From positions 24,563 through 60,042 of the forward strand of contig DZAL01000009.1 in NCBI GenBank assembly GCA_022729575.1: 35,480 bases of DNA, given 5' to 3'. Below, piece by piece: positions 1-8,429 of the stretch (its first letter is position 1; each line of letters begins with the position of its first letter). Under the pieces are notes generated by a model. It saw only the letters and a list, made by a program, of their open reading frames with translations. It was not told where the DNA came from and ran no database searches. The DNA comes from Thiomargarita sp. (lineage in GTDB: Bacteria > Pseudomonadota > Gammaproteobacteria > Beggiatoales > Beggiatoaceae). Made by a program: the position numbers and the translations under genes.

Positions 1-57
1 CTTGATTCGGTTTAGATTTGACAACTTTTCGAAAGTTGTCAAATCTTGATTCGGTTT
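1..57. repeat. Palindromic repeat R1, left-edge copy
   Basis: One full 44-bp unit and the tail of another. The core reads GATTTGACAACTTT, then TCG, then the reverse complement of the first arm, joined by a GATTCGGTTT-type linker. The linker at the very first bases shows that the array continues to the left of the window. The same family occurs at 7932-8143 and 23237-23364, with a diverged copy inside a gene at 10566-10600. Confidence 0.9.
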
Positions 58-64
58 AGCAAGC

Positions 65-152
65 GTAGGGTGCGTTAGCGATAGCGTAACGCACCTCTCA
101 ATATCGACAATGGTGCATTACGGCGCAAAAACACGCGCCTAACGCACCCTAC
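65..152. repeat. Imperfect inverted repeat (GTAGGGTGCGTTAGCG type)
   Basis: The left arm begins GTAGGGTGCGTTAGCG and the right arm ends CGCCTAACGCACCCTAC, about 90 bp in all. It lies 10 bp beyond the stop codon of the leftward gene at 163-3804, so it could act as a transcript end structure, but no U-run is evident on that strand. It resembles a widespread dispersed bacterial repeat type. Confidence 0.75.
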
Positions 153-162
153 ACTAAAATTC

Positions 163-3100
163 TTACTCGCAAACGATTTCCCCATTCTCTTCCTTACAAG
201 AATCCTCTGGCACCGGCTCAATTAACGAGTCAAACTCTAAAACTTCGCGAGCCGCATCTTGCCGCACCAGTCTGGATTTAGTCGCAGTTGGTGCCACCGG
301 TTTCTCATCCAAGGTTATCGTGTAAGTCAAATTGCCAGTAGTGGAATTCAATTGAGCGGACGGCTCAATCTGCTCATCTTTTCCTACCACACGACTCTTA
401 GGACCAAAATTAGGCGTAACCAAATATTTATTGCCTTGATGAGTTACAATAAAAGTGCCTTTCGCATTGAATTGAACGTTTTCAACATCACTAAAAGTAT
501 AACCCAGATTCACCAAAGTATCTGGCGACAACACGGTGGGACGAATGATTTGAGCCGTACCATTGGGATAAACAATCTTTTTACTAGGCACCTCTCTCAC
601 CCGCGTCCCGGTGGACGGAATACTACGGATCCCAGGTTGTGATTCCGGCGGCGCTTGGTCAAAATCGCAGACCGTTTCTCCCGCAATTTCTTGACAATAA
701 TCTTCTGGCGCGGACTCAATCAAAGGGTCAAACATGGCGACTTCTCTTGCGCCATCAGCTTGCCGGGTGCCACTGGGAATTTCCATAAATACATCCCCAC
801 GCTTCCCAATGATTACCGCGCCGCCGCCCAAGGCTTTGGATAAACCAGCGGGGTCTCTGGGAGATGGGATAATTTTAAATTGTTGCGAATCCGGGGTCGT
901 CATTCGGAAAAAACCACCTTCGATAATTTCCAACCCGACCGGGATTTCTTGATCGACCTGTATCATTTCGCCAGCATCGGGAATGAAAGCAAAATTAACC
1001 CCTTCAGAATCCCCCGTGCCACGGACTTGTAAAATTCCTTGCTTATCTTGAGACATGATAAATTGCGACAAATCCACTTGGTCTAAGGTCAACTGCATAG
1101 ACTCTTCCGCACTGGTATCGCCTTCCCCGGCCAAGCCAAAACTGGTCGTTAAATCGGGCAATTCGGGCAACGCCACCGGTGCCACCAAATTAGCGGTCGT
1201 AGTTAACTGCTTAAAGGCTAATACGGTCCCCACGGGAGGAATTAATTGGCCGGTGGTCGGATTCAACTGCCAACTCGCCGGGACTAATGGTGTCATCTCG
1301 TCAATAGTCATGCGGACACTATCGAAATTAGTCAGCCATTTACCAATCTCAGTATTCGGCATCTGTTTAAACTGGTCAGTATTTAAAGCCGCTAGATGCT
1401 CTGGGGTAAATCGACTAATCACCGCCGGGGACAAGCCGACCATATTTTGTGCAATTAACCCACTAAGAGCCGCGGGTGGTAAATACAAAAATTGTGAAGG
1501 TGTCATGGTCGCTAAGGCTTCAGCACTTAAGGCCGCCATCTGCTCGGCAGTTACTCCACTAAAAGATTCCTCGGCGATGGCTACCAATTGCTCACCGGTC
1601 ATGGCGGCTACGGCTTCTTCACTTAAGGCCGTGATTTGCTCCGCGGTTAACTCCGCCAAGGCACCTGGTGGGATTTCGGCCAATTGCTCAGGACTCAAAG
1701 CCGCCAGCGCCTCTTCACTTAATTGGGCTAATTGTGCAGCCGATAATCCCGCCAACGCCTCTGGTGGAATTTGGGCTATGTCTAACGCACTCAATAAACT
1801 TAACGTTTCCAGTGACAGATTACCCAAAGTTTCAGCATCTAAATTACTGAGCTGACTACTAGACAAAATACCCGTATCTTCCGGCAACGTGACTCCAGGT
1901 CCGAGGATGACATTCTCTGGTATTTTCACCGGTGGCAGCAAAGTGACATAAGATAGTTTGGTCCCCGGTGCAATGGTGGCTTGAGTGATGGTGGCTGGTG
2001 CTTTCGGGTCACCTTGAATCGTGCCAGCTAAAGTGCCGCCCTTGATTTCGGTGCCAGGCGCCAACTGCACATCTTTTAAGACACTATCGGCGGCCAGTGT
2101 CATGGTGCCGCCCACTTTGCCGCCTTGTAAAGTGGTTTGCGGCGCCAACGTCACATCATGAATGATACCGCCAATTTTGCTGTTATTGGTAATGCTCCCC
2201 GATAAGGTCCCGCCAGACAGGGAAGCACCGATAAAGTTGAAATCCGAAAGAGTGCCTTGATTATTGATAGTACCGGTCAAACTGCCTCCCGTTAAAGTGG
2301 ATCCAGGTAAGAAAGTCGAATTACCGATTAAACCTTCATTGGTGACATCTCCGGCAAAAATTGCATTGGACAGACTTCCAGCCGGCAGCAACTGCACATC
2401 CTCCTCAATCACCTTATTTCCTAAGTCTAATACTTGAGCAATGGGGCCCGTGGGTATCGGTGAAGTTGACACCGGTTCAATTACCGTTGGAGTGGTAGAA
2501 GTCCCCGGCGTAGTGGTCGTATCAGGCGTAGTGGTCGTATCAGGCGTGGTGGTCGTATCAGGTGTAGTGGTAGTGCCAGGCGTGGTGGTCGTCTCTCCAG
2601 TCGCTGGCGGAATGACGGGTGCGGTATCGTCAACAATGCTCACTGCGGCAGTGTCAATGACACTTTTGCTACCATCTTCTAACCAGCGACTCAGGAGGAG
2701 AATAACCGAAGTATTACCGATGGCGGTTGGCAATAAATTGACGGTAAAAATTTTGGCCCCACTTTCACCACTGGCCCAGTCAAAAGTACCACTGACGGCT
2801 TGATAATCTTGACCGGCAAAAGCCGTAGCATCTAATGATTCATAATTGATGGAGGTCGCTCCTTGAGTACCTGGGCGATTCACGGTAATAGTTACTACAC
2901 TGGCCGATTTGGTGACACTATAGCCTTTAGTGGCAAAATTGACGGCGGAATCTATAGTCGGGGTGACGACTACAGGGTCATCTGTAATAGTGACCTCGGC
3001 GGAGTCAATGGTCAAAGACCAATTAGCCGCTTGATTATTGGTGATTCGCAAATTAGACAACATAACGTTGAAACGACTACCCACCGTAGCCGTAGCCAAT

Positions 3101-3804
3101 AAAGGTACCGTAAAAGTTTTATCCCCACGTTCATTGTCCGCCCACGATAAGGTCCCCGTAGTCGTTTGATAATCACGACCGGCAATGGCATCGAAACCGT
3201 TACTGGTGATATAATCGACCGCTAACGCGCCTAAGATACCATCACGATTGACTGTAATAGTGGCTATTCCAGTTTGCCGGGAATCTTTAAAACTGCGACT
3301 GGAAAGTCCCACAAAATTGTCGATGAGGACCGTAGGTGGAGGGGGGGGTATCACGGTGCTCTGGTCGGTAATAGTGACCGTCGCATTATTAATGCCCAAG
3401 GTCATATTGCCCCCATTACCGGCCAAATTGCTTAAAGTCACGGCAAACATTCTTCCCAGCGTAGCCGTGCTTAACAACGGCACCGTAAAAGTTTTATCGC
3501 CGCGCTCGGTGTCGGCCCAATTTAAAGTACCCGTCACCGTTTGATAATCTTGACCCGTAATGGCGGTGTTATCTCCTACCGAATAATCGACCGTCAACGC
3601 CCCTAAGATGCCAGTACGAGTAACGGTAATCGTCGCTACCTGGTCTTGAGTAGAAGCCGTATAGCTCTTGGTAATCAAACCGATGACGTTATCATAATCG
3701 TCATCACCTCCCATACCAGCCGCGCCTACTGCTATTGTAGGTAAATTTATAACTAAAGAAAATACACTAATGAATAGATACTTTAAAATAGATGAGGTAC
3801 ACAT
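163..3804 (-). CDS. Secreted Calx-beta / beta-solenoid / octad-repeat surface protein
   Basis: 1213 residues, probably exported: an N-terminal hydrophobic stretch (about residues 7-28) looks like a signal peptide. Three Calx-beta domains follow (about 39-147, 162-276, 286-393), each with the VTITVxRxG and GTLxWA pattern; Calx-beta domains typically bind calcium and occur in adhesins. Then come a Thr/Pro linker of TTTTPD hexapeptides (405-436), a Gly-rich module with GGTLxGxI turns likely to form a beta-solenoid (about 455-640), twenty octapeptide repeats (657-816) and a C-terminal region. Two related Cys-containing motifs (REV-x2-FD, then PED-x-C) occur in the last 200 residues, the second forming the extreme C-terminus. 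AGGA lies 8 nt before the ATG. No LPXTG or transmembrane anchor is visible. A paralogous solenoid module ends the window (34975-35480). The exact role is unknown; adhesion or matrix function is inferred. Confidence 0.85.
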   Translation of the reverse strand: MCTSSILKYLFISVFSLVINLPTIAVGAAGMGGDDDYDNVIGLITKSYTASTQDQVATITVTRTGILGALTVDYSVGDNTAITGQDYQTVTGTLNWADTERGDKTFTVPLLSTATLGRMFAVTLSNLAGNGGNMTLGINNATVTITDQSTVIPPPPPTVLIDNFVGLSSRSFKDSRQTGIATITVNRDGILGALAVDYITSNGFDAIAGRDYQTTTGTLSWADNERGDKTFTVPLLATATVGSRFNVMLSNLRITNNQAANWSLTIDSAEVTITDDPVVVTPTIDSAVNFATKGYSVTKSASVVTITVNRPGTQGATSINYESLDATAFAGQDYQAVSGTFDWASGESGAKIFTVNLLPTAIGNTSVILLLSRWLEDGSKSVIDTAAVSIVDDTAPVIPPATGETTTTPGTTTTPDTTTTPDTTTTPDTTTTPGTSTTPTVIEPVSTSPIPTGPIAQVLDLGNKVIEEDVQLLPAGSLSNAIFAGDVTNEGLIGNSTFLPGSTLTGGSLTGTINNQGTLSDFNFIGASLSGGTLSGSITNNSKIGGIIHDVTLAPQTTLQGGKVGGTMTLAADSVLKDVQLAPGTEIKGGTLAGTIQGDPKAPATITQATIAPGTKLSYVTLLPPVKIPENVILGPGVTLPEDTGILSSSQLSNLDAETLGNLSLETLSLLSALDIAQIPPEALAGLSAAQLAQLSEEALAALSPEQLAEIPPGALAELTAEQITALSEEAVAAMTGEQLVAIAEESFSGVTAEQMAALSAEALATMTPSQFLYLPPAALSGLIAQNMVGLSPAVISRFTPEHLAALNTDQFKQMPNTEIGKWLTNFDSVRMTIDEMTPLVPASWQLNPTTGQLIPPVGTVLAFKQLTTTANLVAPVALPELPDLTTSFGLAGEGDTSAEESMQLTLDQVDLSQFIMSQDKQGILQVRGTGDSEGVNFAFIPDAGEMIQVDQEIPVGLEIIEGGFFRMTTPDSQQFKIIPSPRDPAGLSKALGGGAVIIGKRGDVFMEIPSGTRQADGAREVAMFDPLIESAPEDYCQEIAGETVCDFDQAPPESQPGIRSIPSTGTRVREVPSKKIVYPNGTAQIIRPTVLSPDTLVNLGYTFSDVENVQFNAKGTFIVTHQGNKYLVTPNFGPKSRVVGKDEQIEPSAQLNSTTGNLTYTITLDEKPVAPTATKSRLVRQDAAREVLEFDSLIEPVPEDSCKEENGEIVCE
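1357..1836 (-). repeat. Twenty in-frame 8-residue repeats (24 bp) in surface protein
   Basis: Residues 657-816 of the leftward protein divide without gaps into twenty octads of the form x-E-x-L-x-x-L-S, for example EEALAALS, PEQLAEIP and AEQITALS. Many alternate between an E-A and an E-Q second-position pattern. Ser, Thr or Pro usually closes each octad. The Leu/Ala spacing suggests short helix-turn units, but no fold is assigned. Confidence 0.85.
2501..2593 (-). repeat. 18-bp coding tandem repeat (TTTTPD linker)
   Basis: A short tandem repeat with an 18-bp period encodes TTTTPD/TTTTPG hexapeptides between the Calx-beta domains and the solenoid module. Copy number could vary by slippage in frame, changing linker length without breaking the gene. 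Confidence 0.85.
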
Positions 3805-3907
3805 AAAAATTTTCCTGAAAGTGATAAATAATGAATAATTATAATTACAATTATAACACTTTGTTTAAAATTTTATATAGCACTTTAGAGCTATACGTCA
3901 TTTTTTA

Positions 3908-5827
3908 ATGAAATTTTTAATTCCGAGAATCAATATGAACCATTCTCAAACGTTTACGATTACTCAAGCCATTGAATTGGCCAAACAATATTATAAAACT
4001 GGCCAATTGGCTAAAGCGGAAAACATTGCCCGACAAATTTTGCATTCGCAACCACAACAACCGGAGGTACTTCATTTACTTGGGGTGATAGCGGCACAAA
4101 CGCAACGTCATGAGGAGGCCATAAAATTTATTAACTCCGCCATTGCCATCCAACCGACTTCCCCAGCACTTTATAATAGTTTAGGCCAGGTCTTTTGGCA
4201 ACAGAAACAATTAGAGGCCGCTACCCAATGCTATCAACAAGCGTTAGCACTCAATCCAACTTTTGCCGAGGCTTATAATAATTTGGGAATTATTTGGGGC
4301 GAACAAAATCAACTGGAGTCGGCAATCAACTGTTTTCAACAAGCTATCGCGCTTAATCCTCAGGATGCCAAAACTCATTATAATTTGGGGTTAGCATTTA
4401 GTAAATTAGGTCAGTTAACTTCGGCCATTGCTTGTTATCAAACCACTTTGCAACTGAATCCAAACTATGTAGAGGCTTATAGCAGTTTGGGCAAAGTGTT
4501 AAAAGACCGCGCTTTAATTGAGGAGGCGATTGAGTGTTATCGGCAAGCCTTGCGGTTGAAACCCACTTATGTCGAGGCGCATAATAATCTGCTCTATACC
4601 CTGAATTTTTCCTTGCACTTTGACCGGCCGGCGATGTTTGTTGAGCATCAACAGTTTAATCGACAACAGGCACTGCCGCTGGCGGGTCAATTGCGCGGAC
4701 CTTATTTAAATGCCAAAAATGCCAAAAAGGACCCACTGCGGCGGCTAAAAATTGGTTATATCTCCCCAGATTTTAGAAAGCATTCGTTGACCTATTTTGT
4801 GGAGCCGATATTGGCCCACCATGACCATCAGCAATTTGAAATTTTCTGTTATTATAACAACTCTAAAATCGACGCAGTGACTCGCCGCTTGCAAAGTTAC
4901 GCCGACCACTGGCAGACGGTTTGCACTCTTTCGGACGAGGCTTTAGCGGAACAAATTCGCCAAGACCGGATCGATATTTTAGTGGACTTAATGGGACATA
5001 CGGCCAATAATCGCCTGCTGGTCTTTGCTAGAAAACCTGCGCCGATTCAAGTATTTAATACCATTGGCTATTCTAATACGACCGGCTTAACCGCGATAGA
5101 TTATCGCATCAGTGATAGCTGGGTGGACCCCGTGGGCCTGGCGGACCAATATAGCTCCGAGAAAATCATCAGAATGCCAGCCAGTTACTATTGCTATCGT
5201 CCCAATGCAGACAGTCCGCCGGTCAATGAGTTACCGGCCCAGCATAATGGTTATCTCACCTTTGGTTCATTTAATAGCTATGCTAAATTGAATCACTACA
5301 CGTTAGCATTGTGGGCCCGGGTGTTACAAGCCATACCTAATTCCAGATTAGTGATATTAACCAGAGCCTTGCAGGACCCGGTGTTGCAACAGGAATTGCA
5401 AGAGCATTTGCAACAATGGTCTATCGCACCATCACGGTTAACTTTGGGATATGCGGCTTCCACGGAAGAAACTTTGAAACGGTATCACGAGATAGATTTG
5501 GCTTTGGACACTTATCCTTTTACTGGTGCCACTACTACCTGTCAAGCCCTCTGGATGGGAGTCCCGGTGATTACCTTGGTCGGTAAGACCCCCGCCGCCC
5601 GCGCGAGTTTAAGTATTTTGGCCGCAATAAATTTAACTGAATTAGCGACTTACACGCAGGAGGAATATTTAAACTGTTGCGTTAACTTAGCTAATCAGTT
5701 ACCTTATTTACAACATTTACGCGCTCAATTGCGGACGAGAATGCAACAATCCCCATTAATGGACGAGGTCAGTTTTACGCAATATTTGGAAGCGCAATAT
5801 CGGAAGATATGGGAAAACTTCAGATAA
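3908..5827 (+). CDS. TPR protein with glycosyltransferase-41 (SPINDLY/O-GlcNAc transferase-like) domain
   Basis: 639 residues. The first 230 or so are TPR units of 34 residues (motifs such as AYNNLGIIW and AIALNPQ). Residues about 275-635 form the GT41 catalytic region: IGYISPDFRKHS (the DFxxH motif), DRIDILVDLMGHT, ARKPAPIQ, LDTYPFTGATTTC (about 533-545), QALWMGVPV, and a C-terminal YRKIWENFR. Family knowledge suggests transfer of a sugar from a nucleotide donor to protein Ser/Thr, in the cytoplasm. The usual GYPxTTG sequence is changed to GYSNTTG, and the usual Lys after the beta-strand (LLLK) reads ILTR here, so donor use may differ. An in-frame ATG at 3935 is preceded by GAGA and is an alternative start. 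It is followed by a similar gene at 6087 after a repeat-filled gap, suggesting tandem duplication. Confidence 0.88.
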   Translation: MKFLIPRINMNHSQTFTITQAIELAKQYYKTGQLAKAENIARQILHSQPQQPEVLHLLGVIAAQTQRHEEAIKFINSAIAIQPTSPALYNSLGQVFWQQKQLEAATQCYQQALALNPTFAEAYNNLGIIWGEQNQLESAINCFQQAIALNPQDAKTHYNLGLAFSKLGQLTSAIACYQTTLQLNPNYVEAYSSLGKVLKDRALIEEAIECYRQALRLKPTYVEAHNNLLYTLNFSLHFDRPAMFVEHQQFNRQQALPLAGQLRGPYLNAKNAKKDPLRRLKIGYISPDFRKHSLTYFVEPILAHHDHQQFEIFCYYNNSKIDAVTRRLQSYADHWQTVCTLSDEALAEQIRQDRIDILVDLMGHTANNRLLVFARKPAPIQVFNTIGYSNTTGLTAIDYRISDSWVDPVGLADQYSSEKIIRMPASYYCYRPNADSPPVNELPAQHNGYLTFGSFNSYAKLNHYTLALWARVLQAIPNSRLVILTRALQDPVLQQELQEHLQQWSIAPSRLTLGYAASTEETLKRYHEIDLALDTYPFTGATTTCQALWMGVPVITLVGKTPAARASLSILAAINLTELATYTQEEYLNCCVNLANQLPYLQHLRAQLRTRMQQSPLMDEVSFTQYLEAQYRKIWENFR

Positions 5828-6105
5828 GTAGTTGGAGTCCGGAATTCATTCCGTCTTCAGTTTTGACCGCAGGGTGAAGACGGAATAAATTCCGGACTCC
5901 AACTACTTATGATACCTCAACTCATAACACAGATAAGTAGTTGGAGTCCGGAATTCATTCCGTCTTCAGTTTTGACCGCAGGGTGAAGACGGAATAAATT
6001 CCGGACTCCAACTACTTATGATACCTCAACTCATAACACTTTAACAGCGGGGTGAAGACGGAATAAATTCCGGACTCCAACTACTTATGATACCTCAACT
6101 CATAC
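5821..6105. repeat. 109-bp tandem repeat carrying duplicated gene start; each unit a long hairpin
   Basis: Two full copies begin at 5821 and 5930 and a partial third spans about 6048-6105. Each full unit contains a near-perfect 32-bp inverted repeat (AGTAGTTGGAGTCCGGAAT with its complement, separated by a short loop). Each unit also contains ATGATACCTCAACTCATA, the first 18 bases of the gene starting at 6087. Decoy ATGs therefore lie at 5909 and 6018. The unit also includes the last bases of the upstream gene (CAGATAAG). Confidence 0.95.
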
Positions 6106-7967
6106 AACAAGCCATACAACACATAGAAGCCGGTGAATTATCAGCGACCGAAGACCTATGTCAGCAAATTTTAGAGCTTGACCCCCAAAACAGTGATGCT
6201 TGGCATTTATTAGGCGCGGTCAATGCGCATCGTGACCAGAATGAAATTGCCCTGGAAAAAATTCAGCAAGCCATCACGCTGAATCCCAGCGCTTATGATT
6301 ACTACAATAGCTTAGGCAACGTCTTGACCAGCCTTAAACGTTTTACCGAAGCGGTCGAATGTTATCGCCGGACCGTACAATTGTCTCCTCAGTTTGCCCA
6401 AGGCTATCAAAACTTAGGCATTGCACTCATTGAACTAAAATGTCATGCCGAAGCGGTCACCTGTCTGCGTCGAGCGTTAACTCTGGAACCGCAGAATACT
6501 GCTATTCACCAACCTCTGGCACTGGCACTCAGAGGAGATGAGAAAATCTCAGAGTCAACGGCAACCCTCGAATTGGCCTTATCTATAACGCCAGATGATG
6601 CTGACCTCTATTATCAGTTGTCTATAAACAAGATGGTTTACCAAGGACAAGTGGAGGAGGGAATCGTACTGGCTAACCAGGCACTAGACCTCAACCCTTA
6701 TCATATCAGCGCACATCAACACCTGTTAATGACTTTAAATTATTCGTTACGAGAGAATTCTAGCATTTTCAAGGAATATCAAAAATTTGATGAACAACAC
6801 GCGATGCCGTTAGCGACTTTGATTCAGCCGCCTTTAAATCCTCGTACTCCCACTAAACGTTTGAACATCGGTTACGTTTCCGGGGATTTTTACAAACATT
6901 CGGTGGCTTATTTTCTGCAATTTTTAGCTCACCATGACCACACCAACTTTGAAATTTTTTGCTATCATACTCAACCCCATGTTGATGACATTACCAAGGG
7001 CGTACAAGGATGGATTGATAACTGGTGTCAAGTTGAAGATTTGTCGGATGACGCTTTAGCGGCTAAAATTAGAGCCGACCAGATTGATATTCTGGTCGAC
7101 CTGTCAGGACATACCAATTATAATAGACTGTTGACGTTTGCCCGCAAACCCGCGCCAATCCAAATCAATTATTTGGGTCTGCCTACTACCACGGGAATCC
7201 GGGCCATAGATTATCGTCTCACCGACAATTATGTCGACGTAGCGGGACTCAACGATAATCTCAGTGCCGAAGAGCCGCTACCTATGCCGGCTTCACTCTT
7301 TTGTTATCAACCAAATCCAAAAAGTCCTGCCATTAATGAGCTACCGTCTCTTAGTACGGGCCAACTTACCTTTGGTTGCTTCAATCATTCGGTCAAATAC
7401 AGTCTTCCACTACTGACTTTATGGGCCAAGATTTTGAACAGCATTGACCAAGCCAAACTCTTGCTTAAACTCAATCACGAGGCGGATGCAGTGACTAAAC
7501 AAGAACTAACCCAACGTTTTCTTGACGCTGGCTGCCAACCTTCGCAACTCATTTTTGAAGCGCGTGGGCCAGCCCCAGACTATTTAAAAACTTATCATCA
7601 AATCGATATAGCCCTCGATACTTACCCCTTCAATGGCGGCACCACCACCTGTGAAGCCCTGTGGATGGGAATCCCCGTGGTCACTTGGGTCGGCACCCGA
7701 CAAGTCTCACGGTTAGGATTAAGTATTTTATCAACCATCGGCTTAACTCAATTAATTGCACACTCACCAGAAGAATATTTGCGCATCTGCATAGACTTGG
7801 CCCAGAATCCCACTCAGTTACAAACGCTCCGGGCCACGATGCGAGAACGAATGCAAAATTCTCCGCTCATGGATGCACCGACCTTTACCCAACAGTTAGA
7901 ACTGCGTTATCGGAAAATCTGGGAAAAATTCAGATTTGACAACTTTTCGAAAGTTGTCAAATCTTGA
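6087..7967 (+). CDS. TPR protein with glycosyltransferase-41 (SPINDLY/O-GlcNAc transferase-like) domain
   Basis: 626 residues, a diverged paralogue of the preceding gene. TPR units occupy about 1-240. The GT41 region carries IGYVSGDFYKHS, DILVDLSGHT, ARKPAPIQINYLGLPTTTG, LLLKL (the Lys missing from the neighbour), LDTYPFNGGTTTCEALWMG and RKIWEKFR. The paralogue stops right after the equivalent NFR. This one runs on for FDNFSKVVKS, which is entirely the palindromic repeat at 7932 read through to the TGA inside it. The start at 6087 continues into the conserved TPR. The two upstream ATGs in the repeat are copies of this start and lead to short dead frames. Likely a cytoplasmic protein O-glycosyltransferase; substrate unknown. 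Confidence 0.88.
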   Translation: MIPQLIQQAIQHIEAGELSATEDLCQQILELDPQNSDAWHLLGAVNAHRDQNEIALEKIQQAITLNPSAYDYYNSLGNVLTSLKRFTEAVECYRRTVQLSPQFAQGYQNLGIALIELKCHAEAVTCLRRALTLEPQNTAIHQPLALALRGDEKISESTATLELALSITPDDADLYYQLSINKMVYQGQVEEGIVLANQALDLNPYHISAHQHLLMTLNYSLRENSSIFKEYQKFDEQHAMPLATLIQPPLNPRTPTKRLNIGYVSGDFYKHSVAYFLQFLAHHDHTNFEIFCYHTQPHVDDITKGVQGWIDNWCQVEDLSDDALAAKIRADQIDILVDLSGHTNYNRLLTFARKPAPIQINYLGLPTTTGIRAIDYRLTDNYVDVAGLNDNLSAEEPLPMPASLFCYQPNPKSPAINELPSLSTGQLTFGCFNHSVKYSLPLLTLWAKILNSIDQAKLLLKLNHEADAVTKQELTQRFLDAGCQPSQLIFEARGPAPDYLKTYHQIDIALDTYPFNGGTTTCEALWMGIPVVTWVGTRQVSRLGLSILSTIGLTQLIAHSPEEYLRICIDLAQNPTQLQTLRATMRERMQNSPLMDAPTFTQQLELRYRKIWEKFRFDNFSKVVKS

Positions 7968-8143
7968 CGCGGTTTAGATTTGTGGTTTAGATTTGACAAC
8001 TTTTCGAAAGTTGTCAAATCTTGGGCCCGGTCAGATTTGACAACTTTGCGAAAGTTGTCAAATCTTGGGCCCGGTCAGATTTGACAACTTTGCGAAAGTT
8101 GTCAAATCTTGGGTCCGGTCAGATTTGACAACTCCAGATTTGG
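7932..8143. repeat. Palindromic repeat R1 array, 44-bp period
   Basis: Full units begin at 7932, 7989, 8033 and 8077, with a half unit at 8121. The last steps are exactly 44 bp. Each unit is a GATTTGACAACTTT palindrome with a 3-nt centre (TCG or GCG), and the linkers (GGGCCCGGTC type) are only 9-10 bp. The first copy lies inside the end of the upstream coding region. Confidence 0.95.
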
Positions 8144-8220
8144 GAGGCATTAAAATTCAATTCACTCACCTTACATATTCACTATTAAAAATAGTATATT
8201 ATTAACTAATTTACGACTTG

Positions 8221-8249
8221 TTGACCCTATCACTAAAAAAAGGTACAAT
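8221..8249 (+). promoter_or_regulatory. Sigma70-type promoter for two-component cluster
   Basis: TTGACC (8221-8226) and TACAAT (8244-8249), each one base off consensus, are separated by exactly 17 bp. Transcription would begin near 8256, leaving about 175 nt of leader before the kinase start at 8430. The leader includes a five-codon frame (8423-8440, MKNVE) overlapping the start codon. I see nothing else in the 8144-8429 spacer except short common repeat ends. Confidence 0.55.
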
Positions 8250-8429
8250 ATTTTTGCTAAAAACTCTTAGGACTTACGCAGTAATTTGTATAACTATTTG
8301 ATGTTACAGAAACACCCATAACACACAGTTACCAGGAAAGGGAAATAAAAACTCTCTCTGGTGGAGGGCAACTTAAAATGCCTCGATCTGGCGAAAAAAT
8401 TTTTACTCCCCAAAGTGAGATCATGAAAA

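Noticed and set aside
1055-1855. Rightward 266-residue open frame
   Set aside because: Lies antisense to the octad-repeat region; biased composition of the real gene keeps this frame open.
7932-8143. CRISPR array
   Set aside because: Regular repeats, but linkers are only 9-10 bp and nearly identical, and the repeat is a full palindrome; no cas genes nearby.
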